Part shown: one piece after another, positions 50,420 through 59,649 of the stretch
Layout of the letters: every line of letters begins with the position of its first letter
How positions within the stretch are numbered: the first letter of the stretch is position 1
Source of the DNA: Occallatibacter riparius
Lineage (GTDB): Bacteria > Acidobacteriota > Terriglobia > Terriglobales > Acidobacteriaceae
DNA length: 64,000 nucleotides
Direction of reading: 5' to 3'
Assembly (NCBI RefSeq): GCF_025264625.1
Contig: NZ_CP093313.1
Span: forward strand, 6,510,001 to 6,574,000
Position numbers and translations under genes: made by a program
Notes under the pieces: model-generated
Databases searched by the model: none
What the model was told of the DNA's origin: nothing
The model's input: the letters and a program-made list of their open reading frames with translations, nothing else

Positions 50420-51310
50420 ATGACCTCCGCGTCCCAACTCGGCCTCGCACTCATGTTTCACGAAGCGCATCCGGATATGTGGAGTGTGCCCTGGAGCTTC
50501 GAGCCGGCGATCGTTATTCCACTACTTGCGCTGCTGGGGGTCTATACAGCGGGCGCGTCGCGCCGGGGCAATGTGGCCTCGCTACGCTGGCGGCATGCTA
50601 GCTTCGCTGCAGGATGGGGAACGCTCGCTTTAGCCCTCGTGTCGCCTATACACGAACTTGGAGAACAGTTGTTCTCTGCCCATATGCTGCAGCATGAGAT
50701 CCTCATCCTCATTTGCGCACCTCTCATTTCGGCCTCGCATCCGGGCGCCACCTGCCTGTGGGCCTTCGCTCCGCGCCACCGTTCCGGCATTGGCTCATGG
50801 GTTCATCGAATCGAAAGCTCGCCCGCCGCGCGTCTGTTCACCGCTCCCTTGAATGCGTGGATCCTGGAAGCTGCGGCCCTATGGCTGTGGCACATCCCGC
50901 TCCTTTACCAGGCCACCCTCACATCGGACTGGATTCACGCCGCACAGCACATCAGCTTCCTCGGAACCGCTGTCCTCTTCTGGTCAGCCCTCTACGGAGT
51001 TGGCCGGTCAGCAATGAGCTACGGAACCGCTACGCTCTTCGTCTTCGGAACCGCCGTGCACTGCAGCGCCCTGGGTGCTCTTCTCACCTTCTCCACCGTG
51101 CTCTGGTACCCGGCATATGCCACGACCACGGCGCAATGGGGACTGACCCCGATCCAGGATCAGCAATTAGGGGGAGCCATTATGTGGGTACCCTCGGGAG
51201 TCGTGTTCATGGTGATCGCATTAGCCCTCATGGCCCGCTGGCTCTCTGAATCCGATCGCAGACTGCGCCTGGGCTCCGTTGCCGCTCTGCTTGAAAAGGA
51301 GCAGCTATGA
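50420..51310 (+). CDS. ctaG: caa3 oxidase assembly factor CtaG
   Basis: 296 residues, about seven transmembrane helices, of the caa3_CtaG family. Characteristic pieces are LVSPIHELGEQLFSAHMLQHEILI, APLISASHPG, AALWLWHIPLLYQA and QDQQLGGAIMWVPSGVVF. It is needed for CuB insertion or assembly of caa3 oxidases. The start is ATG 50420, with a TTG at 50414 possible; either follows the small membrane protein by fewer than ten bases. Its stop is 12 bases from the convergent TPR gene's stop, ending the operon. Confidence 0.92.
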   Translation: MTSASQLGLALMFHEAHPDMWSVPWSFEPAIVIPLLALLGVYTAGASRRGNVASLRWRHASFAAGWGTLALALVSPIHELGEQLFSAHMLQHEILILICAPLISASHPGATCLWAFAPRHRSGIGSWVHRIESSPAARLFTAPLNAWILEAAALWLWHIPLLYQATLTSDWIHAAQHISFLGTAVLFWSALYGVGRSAMSYGTATLFVFGTAVHCSALGALLTFSTVLWYPAYATTTAQWGLTPIQDQQLGGAIMWVPSGVVFMVIALALMARWLSESDRRLRLGSVAALLEKEQL

Positions 51311-51324
51311 CTCTGCAACTGGCC

Positions 51325-52872
51325 CTACTTGTCTGCGGAGGTTCGTCCGGAGTCTTCATACAGCCGGAAACTCTTAGCCGCGTTAGATTTGCTTTTCGAG
51401 CTTCGCTGTAGCTCCATTAACTTCTTCACGAGAGCCGGTACCTCGCTTTTGTCGTCCGTTTTGCGAAGAGCGAGAATGAGGTGGTACACGGCCTGTTCGT
51501 CGTCAGGATCGATGGCCAGCGCTGCGCGGCTATGCGTGATGGCCTCCTGATTGCGGCCAAACTCCACATAGACGGCTGCCAGCAGATCATGGGCTGCGGC
51601 CATACGGGGCTCCAGTTGCAGCGCTCGTTCTGCTTCGCGGATTTCCTCTTTAAACTCCGGGCTTCCTTCTGTACTGCTTTTGCCCTGCAGAGCCTCAGCT
51701 AAAAGATAGTGCGCATAGGCTTCGTCAGGATGCGCTTTCACGGCGGCTCGGAAACTTGCGATAGCGCGAGGTTCGTCGTGTTGCTGTGACTGAACTATTC
51801 CCTGCGCGGCGGCAAGAAAGTGCAGTTTCGGATCGAGATGGCTGGCCGTTTCAAAGTCGTCCGCCGCCCGGGTGAACTCTCCTAATTGCGTGAGCAAGAC
51901 ACCGCGGACGAGGTAGAGGCGCGGCTCCTTAGGCAACTGAGTGAGGCCGGCATTCACAATGTCGACGCCCACCTGCGGCGAAGCGTGATCGTAGGAAACC
52001 ATTGCGAACTGCAGGTACGCATCCACGTCGCGGGGCCGCGCCAGAATGGCTTTCCTGAGCAGTTCTACGGTGGCGGCGGTCTCATTTTTCGATTCGTGAA
52101 TCTCGGCCGCGAGGGTGAGCGCGTCCACGTTTGCCTTATCCGATTCGAGCAACGGTTCCAGGGTGCTCAGGGCCTCATCGGACGCGTGGGCGTTCCATTG
52201 CGCGAGAGCCACATTGTAGCGGGCGTCCGAGCTGCTGGGTTCGGCCGCCAGTGCGCTGCTGAAAGGCGCAACTGCATCGGCATTGCGGCCCAGCATCGAG
52301 AGGCACATGCCGTATTGAGTTAGAGCGTCGCGCTGACCGGCAATCGCCTGGGAAGCCTTCTCAAAATGGGCTACCGCCTCGTCGCAATGACGTTCGCGAA
52401 AGGCAACGGTCCCGAGCATGGCGTTCGTGACGGGATCCTCCGGCCGCCGTTCGAGGATCTTCAGCAGCGTGGGCTTTGCGCTGGCATCGCCAATCTGGAA
52501 GGCTGTTTGTGCTGCTCCCTCAAGCGCCGGAAGATATGCCGGCGCAAGCGCCAGGGCTTTCTGATAGTGCCTGAGTGCAGTCGGCGAATTGCCGAGTCCT
52601 GCTGCCGCCATTCCGCGCAAGGTCCAGAACCGCGGGTCCTTTGGGTGCTGGGCAACGGCTGTCTGACAGAGCCGCTCGGCGAGCGCGTAGTCGCGACTGC
52701 GCAGAGCACCGCTGATAGTGGCGATCTCCGCTCTTGCTGCGGCATCGGGAGTGGATTGCGACTGGGCCGCACACCCGTGCGATGAGCAGAGCGGCAATGG
52801 CACGAACGCGCAGAACATTACGGCGGCGCGCGCATACGCCCCCAAGCCTTCACCACGACTCCTATGCCTCAT
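51325..52872 (-). CDS. Secreted TPR-repeat protein
   Basis: About 515 residues. A signal segment (AAVMFCAFVPLPLCSSHGCAAQ) precedes roughly ten tetratricopeptide repeats, for example PKDPRFWTLRGMAAAGLGNS and LEPRMAAAHDLLAAVYVEFG, each with the W/L-G-Y-A-F-A-P pattern degenerate. TPR arrays bind peptides or partner proteins; here it may organise the glycosidase-receptor locus upstream. A GTG at 52887 is the frame start, only 9 bases after the preceding gene's stop, so it is almost certainly co-transcribed with that gene; ATG 52872 is the chosen start. Confidence 0.82.
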   Translation of the reverse strand: MRHRSRGEGLGAYARAAVMFCAFVPLPLCSSHGCAAQSQSTPDAAARAEIATISGALRSRDYALAERLCQTAVAQHPKDPRFWTLRGMAAAGLGNSPTALRHYQKALALAPAYLPALEGAAQTAFQIGDASAKPTLLKILERRPEDPVTNAMLGTVAFRERHCDEAVAHFEKASQAIAGQRDALTQYGMCLSMLGRNADAVAPFSSALAAEPSSSDARYNVALAQWNAHASDEALSTLEPLLESDKANVDALTLAAEIHESKNETAATVELLRKAILARPRDVDAYLQFAMVSYDHASPQVGVDIVNAGLTQLPKEPRLYLVRGVLLTQLGEFTRAADDFETASHLDPKLHFLAAAQGIVQSQQHDEPRAIASFRAAVKAHPDEAYAHYLLAEALQGKSSTEGSPEFKEEIREAERALQLEPRMAAAHDLLAAVYVEFGRNQEAITHSRAALAIDPDDEQAVYHLILALRKTDDKSEVPALVKKLMELQRSSKSKSNAAKSFRLYEDSGRTSADK

Positions 52873-52895
52873 GCCTGGACGACTCACACTTCCCT

Positions 52896-55808
52896 TCAGG
52901 GTTCTATCGACTCCGTGAGCTCCGGCTCGACGTTATCGAAAAAGACACCCTGCAACTGCGCAGGCTCAAGCCCGCTGATATGCAACTTGATAGTATGGCG
53001 CACGCCGGCCGGGATCGACGAGAGGTCGGCGTAGAAGCCGACGAAGCAGGGAGCGTCAACGCGGCTGGAGGTGTATGCAGGTTGCACTGAAATGGGCTGA
53101 CCATCCAGGGTTGCAGTCACGGACGCGGTGTCCTTTCCGTCTGCTGCCTGCACAAATAACAACAGTCGTTCGGGTGCCAGCCAGGTCGACTCGTAATCCT
53201 CCTTCGTCCATGGGATGGGCCAGGCGCGCTTGCGCGCCGCAAGCTGCTCGATAATCCGGCGTGGAACAAGGAATGTCCCGGTCAGCTCTCCGTTGCCTTC
53301 GCGGCTGAGTGAGACCTCCTGTGCCTTCCCGAAGCGGTCGCCCGCGAATCGCACGGCCACCTCGATATAGCGACCATTCTGGGTGAAGCGTTGGGTACGG
53401 CCATTCAGGGTCAGGGACGAAACACGCGTATCGCTGGGCAGAAGGATGCCAAAGGTCTGTGTTGTTCCGGGCTCGCCGGAGACATGCCTGACAGCGAGCG
53501 CGGTTCCATTGAGCGTCGCGGCGGCTGCGTGATCAGACGACAACGCCGCGGCATTGAAGACGAGCGGTTGCGCCGCCTCGTTCGCCGGTGTGATTTGAAA
53601 TACCGTGGCGCTGGTTCCATCGAGGGTCAGGTGAACGTGGTCGCCACGCGTCCAAACGCCACGCTGAGGACTGCCTAGCATGCGGCCAGCGAACGGCTCA
53701 ATCTCTTTGATGACGTAGGTCCGGCCAGCTGTCAAGCCAATGCTTTCATCGAGGACGATGTCGGCCGGAAGCTGCTTGTAATTGGGATTGAAGACGAAGA
53801 GGAACCCCCGGTCGCCAATGATGGCGGATGTCCCGTCCACATGGCCCATTGCCGGCTGCTCGAGGATGGTTTGTGCGTGGAGTAGGTACTGTTTGTTCTG
53901 CACCGTCCAGTCAAGCCATTTACGAATCCAGGCCTTGTCCGCGGCGGAAAAGTGTTTTGATTCCTCCGGATCGCGCGCCGGAATCATGTCGACAACGTTG
54001 TTCCAGCCCGCGGTTGCAATCGAGGAGAGGAACGAGTAGCGATAACCAAGATAGTCCCAATCCCGCGGACGAAAGCGGGAGTACACCGTCTCGGCATGCG
54101 GCTTCTGACCGTCGGCCGCGGGAACGTTGCGCGAGCGCTCCGTCTGGTGAGTGGCGTAGCCGGGAATCACCTCTTCGGGCGCGAACTGGTAATTGCGGTA
54201 CCAGTAATTTACGAAGCGCGTGCGATCGGCAGAAACGCGATCAAAGTGAAGATCAGGATATGGCTTGAAACTCTCAGGCTGCTCGTCGGTGCCAGTAGGA
54301 TGCGGATAGCTGCCGGCGAGCCAACTCCATGGGCCGTAAAGCTGATAGCTTTGACGACCGTCGATAACGATGGAGGGAAACTCACGGCGCAGGCTCTCGA
54401 TTACGCGACGCCAGCCATACCACTGGGCATAACTGCTGCTGCCGGGCAGATTGAGGAAATCATAGTCAAACGAATAGCCGGCGATGCCGGTTCGTTTTTT
54501 GAAGGCAATCAGCTTTTCAAGCAGGTAATCCTGCAGCGCGCGCGACGAGAGGGTCGCGTACCTGTCATGCGGATCACCGAAGGACTTTCCATCCTTGCCA
54601 GTTCCTCCCTGCACGATCCAAGAAGGATCTTTCTCATATGGAATGGAAGGATAGACGTAAGCGAGCAGCCCGACATGTCTCTGTTTCGCATGCTCCAGCA
54701 TCTCTGCGACGGATGAAGGAATTGGATCCTTCTCGGGGGCCCACTGGTTCTTGCGGATCTGCTGCCCCATGCCCAGCCACAACACGTACTCCCAGCTCCA
54801 GGTATCTACACTCTGGGTGCGCTCTGAAACCTGCGAATTTCCTGGCGCATACAACAGCGTCTGGATTCCGAGCTCCGAGGCTGTATCGATGATTCGCTTG
54901 TACTCTGCCCTGCCCTCGGGCGTGCCTGCATCAATCTGGTAATCGTTCAGGGTCCAACCCACCAGCACGCTAATGGGACCGGGCGACGGATGGATCAGGG
55001 ACGCGCGTACGCACGCAGTGAAGGCTGCGACCTCCGCCTTATCCATACCATCGTTCGGCGCAGGTTCAAGGACGGGGTGCCATTCGGTAACCATCTGCCG
55101 GGCGTTTCTGGATCCTGTCAGCCGATACGTGCCGATGCATGCCAGATCGCTCGAGAACTCTCCCCAGGATGACTGCCACTCCATCTCCGGTGCATAGGAA
55201 ATGTCCACGCTGGCGCCATTGCGATGAACTTCGAGGAAGGGGTTCTGCACGGTTAAGAGAGCGCCACTCTGGTCCGCGAATCGAAGAAATTCGCCGTAAT
55301 CCTTGCCCGGGAGCGATTTGCGGCTCTGCTCGATAGTTGATCCGAATTGGGGCGTATAGACCGAAGGAACATAGTCCGATTCGATTTCGGCCTTTACCTT
55401 CACGTCCCACGCCACCACCTGCTCTACAACAAATTTTGGCGAGGGCGATGCGACGATGCGTACCTGCTTGCTCACGAAGTTCCAGCCCGGCTTCAGCTGG
55501 TAGACGGCCCGAACCTTATACGGGCTCAGATCGAAGTCATACGTGACTTCGTGCTCACCGGTGGATCGCTGCACATGTTGAGCGTCCTGGCTGCGGAGCT
55601 TGTGACCGTCAAGGGTGATCGACCATGCATCCTGTTCCAGATCAATGCGCGATCCCGACGCGGAATCAGCAACGGATAGCAAGCCGCGGTCGCCGAAACG
55701 GGCTGATGTGGAGGTGTTCCGGAGCTCGGTTTCCTGTGCGTGGGAACGGAGGATGAAGACGGAGACAAGGACGATTCCTGTAAAGAGAACACGGACGTTC
55801 CGGAGCAT
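52896..55808 (-). CDS. Large secreted glycosidase-like protein, family not assigned
   Basis: 970 residues. Signal peptide MLRNVRVLFTGIVLVSVFILRSHAQ. Residues about 30-260 form a beta-sandwich (SVDISYAPEMEWQSS). A probable TIM barrel follows (TPEGRAEYKRIIDTASELGIQ...). GIAGYSFDYDFLNLP contains Asp448 and Asp450, good candidates for a nucleophile as in clan-D glycosidases (GH27/GH31/GH36). The C-terminal third is beta-sandwich. I do not recognise a family firmly. It lies 135 bases downstream of the TonB receptor on the same strand and before the TPR protein, so it probably processes the imported glycan. ATG 55808 has GAGG before it; the frame is open from 55835. Confidence 0.75.
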   Translation of the reverse strand: MLRNVRVLFTGIVLVSVFILRSHAQETELRNTSTSARFGDRGLLSVADSASGSRIDLEQDAWSITLDGHKLRSQDAQHVQRSTGEHEVTYDFDLSPYKVRAVYQLKPGWNFVSKQVRIVASPSPKFVVEQVVAWDVKVKAEIESDYVPSVYTPQFGSTIEQSRKSLPGKDYGEFLRFADQSGALLTVQNPFLEVHRNGASVDISYAPEMEWQSSWGEFSSDLACIGTYRLTGSRNARQMVTEWHPVLEPAPNDGMDKAEVAAFTACVRASLIHPSPGPISVLVGWTLNDYQIDAGTPEGRAEYKRIIDTASELGIQTLLYAPGNSQVSERTQSVDTWSWEYVLWLGMGQQIRKNQWAPEKDPIPSSVAEMLEHAKQRHVGLLAYVYPSIPYEKDPSWIVQGGTGKDGKSFGDPHDRYATLSSRALQDYLLEKLIAFKKRTGIAGYSFDYDFLNLPGSSSYAQWYGWRRVIESLRREFPSIVIDGRQSYQLYGPWSWLAGSYPHPTGTDEQPESFKPYPDLHFDRVSADRTRFVNYWYRNYQFAPEEVIPGYATHQTERSRNVPAADGQKPHAETVYSRFRPRDWDYLGYRYSFLSSIATAGWNNVVDMIPARDPEESKHFSAADKAWIRKWLDWTVQNKQYLLHAQTILEQPAMGHVDGTSAIIGDRGFLFVFNPNYKQLPADIVLDESIGLTAGRTYVIKEIEPFAGRMLGSPQRGVWTRGDHVHLTLDGTSATVFQITPANEAAQPLVFNAAALSSDHAAAATLNGTALAVRHVSGEPGTTQTFGILLPSDTRVSSLTLNGRTQRFTQNGRYIEVAVRFAGDRFGKAQEVSLSREGNGELTGTFLVPRRIIEQLAARKRAWPIPWTKEDYESTWLAPERLLLFVQAADGKDTASVTATLDGQPISVQPAYTSSRVDAPCFVGFYADLSSIPAGVRHTIKLHISGLEPAQLQGVFFDNVEPELTESIEP

Positions 55809-55943
55809 GACAACCTCAACTACAAGTCGGGACAAGCATCACAATACAACAAGCGCGTACGCGCCGCGGACCTGATGCCGGTCTTCCTTTCTGAAGCCCG
55901 ACATCAGGTCCGCACAGCGACCGCGAGGGCGCGGAGGCGCGCT

Positions 55944-58900
55944 CTAGAAGATGAAGCGCGCGGCCACCTGCATGTTGCGCGGCTGCAGGTTGCGGTTGGT
56001 TGTTCCAAAGCTCGCGCTCGCATCGCCATAGTTTGCGTTCAACGCGGAGCCATCCAGATTGACCCGGTTGAACAGGTTGAACGTATCGAGCCTCAACTCG
56101 AACGCGAGTCTCTCCCAGAGGTTGGTCGTCTTTTTGATTGTGAAATCGGTCTGAGCAAACCCCGGGCCGCGGAACTGATTCATCTTCTCGTTGCCTTCTG
56201 TGCCGCCGACCTTGAAGGCGGGCTGCGCAAACTGGGAGCGGGTGATGATCCCCGAGTCGACCGCGCCGGTGTACTGGTACGATTTCCGATCGTGCTTCTG
56301 CTTGTAGCTCAGGACATCCGGCACGTTATGGTTCGAGCCGTCAGCCGCGTAGTTGCCGCTATTTGGTGCGAACGCGATATGTCCCGCAGCCTGTTCACTG
56401 TCGTAGTTCTGTGATGTCACGGTCACATTGGCAGTGTCGATGAGCTGCAGGTTGTTGTTGTTGTACACATAAAACGGATTGCCGGACTGCAGCACGGTGG
56501 TGCCGGCCAGAGTCCATCCGGAGCTGACATGGTCCACGAAGCCGCCGTGCCCCTTCGAGCCTGGAATGTCGTAGCTCCAGCCGAGGGAGAAGCGGTTCGG
56601 AACATCCCAGGGAGAGGGGCTGTACCACTGATCGATGTTGTAGGACGTGCCTCCGGTGGCCGTGTAGCCGCTGGGATAGTTGTTGGAGTTGTCCTTCGAT
56701 TGCGAGTAGGTATACGACGCAGTCAGGAATCCATGCTGGGCAAATCGGCCCTTCACAGCCGCGACAAATGCACCGTAGTTCTGGCGCGCGCCATTGAATG
56801 CGTAGGTGATGGCGCCAAAGCTATGGTTCAGTCGAGTCTGGATTCCCGTTCCAGTCCACACTCCGTTGTCGTCGAATGCAGGATGTGCAATCAGGTCTCC
56901 AGGAATCAGATTCACGTCGACACCGTAGGAGGTATTGCCGGTATTACCGCCTCCCACGACCAGGTTGTAAGAGTGCGATCCGACGTACCCCACGCTAGCG
57001 GTGACGTCCCGCGTCATCTGCCGCTCCACAGACGCGGACCAGTTCAATGTGTTGGGCGAGGAGAGATTCACATCGGTTCCGCCCACGCTGATCTGTGATC
57101 CGGGTATGCCGCCGTGCGCGTCCAGCGGCTGACCCTGGAACGCTGGATACTGGAAGCCATATGGGTAATGGTTTTGCGTCCCGTAGCTGAAGACAGGCGC
57201 GGCAGTGGAGCCGTCGTTATAGAACGTGGGCACAACGAAGCCTGGCGGATTCCCTTTCAACCCGTTCTCAGCATTTCCGAGGGTGAAAAGGTCGTGGAAG
57301 ACGCCGAACCCTCCGCGCACTACCCACTTGTTGTCGTTGAAGGGAGCATAGGCCAATCCCACGCGAGGGCTGAATATCCAGTTCAAGTCCTGCTTGAAGA
57401 CATTCGATTGCTGCGTCATCACGCCCCCGGCGACCTGGGAGGCGAGGTCCGATCCGCCGACGCGATGGAAGTTCGCCAGCACGGTGCCTTTGAGGGCCAC
57501 GTACGGATTGCCGAAGTTGTCGTAGCGGATGCCGTAGTTAACGGTCAGCTTGCGATTGGCCTTCCACGTGTCCTCGGCGAAGATACCAAAGGTCGTGGCT
57601 TTGTAGCCATAGTTGCCGGGAGCGGGCTTGCCGCTCACCGGGTCATACGAGAGTCCCGTCTCCGTGTAGGGATTGTCATTGATCAGGTCAATCATGTTCT
57701 GGAAGTAGAAGTTGGCCTGGCCGTATGCACCCGCAAACATGGCGATATCATCGCCACGCCAGATTTCGAATCCACCCTTAAAGCTGTGGGAGCCCACAAT
57801 GCGGGTGAGGACGTCGCGCCAGTGATAGGAATGCTGAATGTAGTCGCCTTCAGCAAAACCATTGCCCCAGCCCGTTCCCAACTGATTGACGTTCACGATT
57901 GGCACAGTGAAGTTGCCGGTCTTGGGCGAGATGCCCTCAATGCGGTTGTAGCCGAAGATGGCCTCGTTGAGCATCGATGGAGAAAAGGTATGCGTTTCGT
58001 TGATCTGGAGTGAGAATACGTAAAACGCATTGGTGGTCTTGAAGTCGGGTCGAACCGCAGGCCCGCCGCCGGAGATGGTGTTGCGGAAGAAGTTGCCGTA
58101 GATGCGGTCTTTGTCGAAGTATTTGTCGAGGCGGATGTTGTACTGCTTGGCGTTGTAGTAGCTCGACGAGTTGAAGTGGCCATTGTCGAAGACCGGCGTG
58201 GAGCACGGGATGTTGTCGTAGGAAGCGGGCAGATTGCCGACGCCATTTGCGCAGGCCTGCTGTTGCGCAGGGGGAAGAACGTCACTCCAAAGTTGTCCCG
58301 CTGTTGAGGCCACACCGGAAGTGGTTGCACCGCTGGGCTTGTACTTGGCCATCAATTGCACTTCGGGGCTATCGGGTTGCACCGATTGAGCGAAGTTGAG
58401 GAATGCTGGATCTTCGTAGCTGACAAGGCCGCTACCGTTCGAAGCCATCGAAAGATAGGGCTCGTATCCAGCAAAGAAGAAGAACTGCTTGTGGGGAATC
58501 ACCGGACCGCCGACGGTGAACGACATGTTCGAAGTGTGATACGGATTCAGCTTTTCCGGCTGCGGTACGCCAAACTCGCCGCGCGCCGTGAGTTGTTGCG
58601 AGGTGTAATAGAGACTCGCCACGCCATGGAAGTCATTGGTGCCAGATTTGCTCGTCATGAGCGTCTGAATCGAGCTTGAGCGTCCGTAGTCAACCGAATA
58701 GGTGTTGGTCTGAACAGCGACTTCCGAGATGGCATCAGCATTGGGAGTAAGGTTGATGACGCCCGGCCGGATGCTGCTGGTCACGTCCATGCCATCGACG
58801 ACGTATTGATTGCCATTTGCGCCGCGTCCATTGGCGCTGGCATCGACCCAGTTCTCCGGTGCGAAGTTGGTGGAATTGTTGGTGCCGGGAGAGGCCTGCC

Positions 58901-59399
58901 CGCCATGCCCGGTCACGCCCGGCGCCACAATAATGACATTCGTGGGGTTGCGGCCGGCGAGCGGCAGCGACTGGAGCGCCGCAGTGTCGAGGGTCTGCTC
59001 TTCTCTGCTGTCGGAGGTGTCCAGTAGCGGAGCCTCGCCGGTGACCGTCACCGTGGAAGAGACCTTTTCAATCGACAGCTGAAGGGGCACGTCGCGCGTC
59101 TGCGCCGTGGCGAGATTGAATGACACGGTGGTCGGCGCAAATCCCTGCACGGTGGTGGAAACCGTGTAGTCTCCCGGTGCAAGACTGCTGAACCTGTACA
59201 GCCCGGCAGCATTGCTGACAGCCGTTTGCTTCACGCCTGTCTGCACGTTTGCGAGTTCGACAGTAGCGTTGGCAACTGCAGCTCCATTCTGATCCTGGAC
59301 ATTGCCCTGGACCTCGCCCGTGAACTGCGCCAGGCACGGCGCCGTGGCAAACAGCAGGAGCAGAAGCGCCTTGAGCATTGTGCGTGTAGCTTCCTTCAT
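55944..59399 (-). CDS. TonB-dependent receptor, Oar-like, with carboxypeptidase-regulatory N-terminal domain
   Basis: 1151-residue outer-membrane transporter. A signal peptide (LLLLLFATAPCLAQ) leads to a carboxypeptidase-D regulatory-like domain (GEVQGNVQDQNGAAVANATVEL...) and a TonB-plug region (TLDTAALQSLPLAGRNPTNVIIVAPGVTG; GNQYVVDGMDVTSS). A large barrel follows and ends in NMQVAARFIF with a terminal aromatic. It should import a bulky substrate using TonB energy, by analogy with SusC/Oar proteins; the glycosidase downstream points to an oligosaccharide. ATG 59399 follows GGAG at 6 bases; ATG 59402 is too close to it. A LacI-type operator lies at 59486-59501, and a sensor-kinase locus is divergent. 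Confidence 0.93.
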   Translation of the reverse strand: MKEATRTMLKALLLLLFATAPCLAQFTGEVQGNVQDQNGAAVANATVELANVQTGVKQTAVSNAAGLYRFSSLAPGDYTVSTTVQGFAPTTVSFNLATAQTRDVPLQLSIEKVSSTVTVTGEAPLLDTSDSREEQTLDTAALQSLPLAGRNPTNVIIVAPGVTGHGGQASPGTNNSTNFAPENWVDASANGRGANGNQYVVDGMDVTSSIRPGVINLTPNADAISEVAVQTNTYSVDYGRSSSIQTLMTSKSGTNDFHGVASLYYTSQQLTARGEFGVPQPEKLNPYHTSNMSFTVGGPVIPHKQFFFFAGYEPYLSMASNGSGLVSYEDPAFLNFAQSVQPDSPEVQLMAKYKPSGATTSGVASTAGQLWSDVLPPAQQQACANGVGNLPASYDNIPCSTPVFDNGHFNSSSYYNAKQYNIRLDKYFDKDRIYGNFFRNTISGGGPAVRPDFKTTNAFYVFSLQINETHTFSPSMLNEAIFGYNRIEGISPKTGNFTVPIVNVNQLGTGWGNGFAEGDYIQHSYHWRDVLTRIVGSHSFKGGFEIWRGDDIAMFAGAYGQANFYFQNMIDLINDNPYTETGLSYDPVSGKPAPGNYGYKATTFGIFAEDTWKANRKLTVNYGIRYDNFGNPYVALKGTVLANFHRVGGSDLASQVAGGVMTQQSNVFKQDLNWIFSPRVGLAYAPFNDNKWVVRGGFGVFHDLFTLGNAENGLKGNPPGFVVPTFYNDGSTAAPVFSYGTQNHYPYGFQYPAFQGQPLDAHGGIPGSQISVGGTDVNLSSPNTLNWSASVERQMTRDVTASVGYVGSHSYNLVVGGGNTGNTSYGVDVNLIPGDLIAHPAFDDNGVWTGTGIQTRLNHSFGAITYAFNGARQNYGAFVAAVKGRFAQHGFLTASYTYSQSKDNSNNYPSGYTATGGTSYNIDQWYSPSPWDVPNRFSLGWSYDIPGSKGHGGFVDHVSSGWTLAGTTVLQSGNPFYVYNNNNLQLIDTANVTVTSQNYDSEQAAGHIAFAPNSGNYAADGSNHNVPDVLSYKQKHDRKSYQYTGAVDSGIITRSQFAQPAFKVGGTEGNEKMNQFRGPGFAQTDFTIKKTTNLWERLAFELRLDTFNLFNRVNLDGSALNANYGDASASFGTTNRNLQPRNMQVAARFIF

Positions 59400-59485
59400 C
59401 ATCGTCTCCGGTTGTTCAGCGCATCTGTCACTGAGCAGCGAGGAAAAGCTCTCAATCTTCAGTTGCGGCGCTGACTGTCTCTTTT

Positions 59486-59501
59486 GTGAAAACGTTACCA
59501 A
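59486..59501 (-). promoter_or_regulatory. LacI-family operator-like site before the receptor
   Basis: On the minus strand TTGGTAACGTTTTCAC, centred on CG (59493-59494). It fits the cre/LacI-type pattern WTGNNARCGNWWWCAW at 15 of 16 positions. It lies about 90 bases upstream of the receptor ATG, in the 250-base gap shared with the divergent binding-protein gene. A CTAGT/ACTAG inverted pair is also present at 59580-59597. Confidence 0.5.
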
Positions 59502-59649
59502 TTCTTCCTGGGTTGGAAGACACACCGACGCTACTCTCCCCAATGGAGAAGGCGCATAAGATATTGCAACCACCGGCGCCTAGTTCATGTGGACTAGTGC
59601 TATGACATTGCTCGGCAGGGCTGCGAACGGTAGACTCAGCTAGCCGCGC

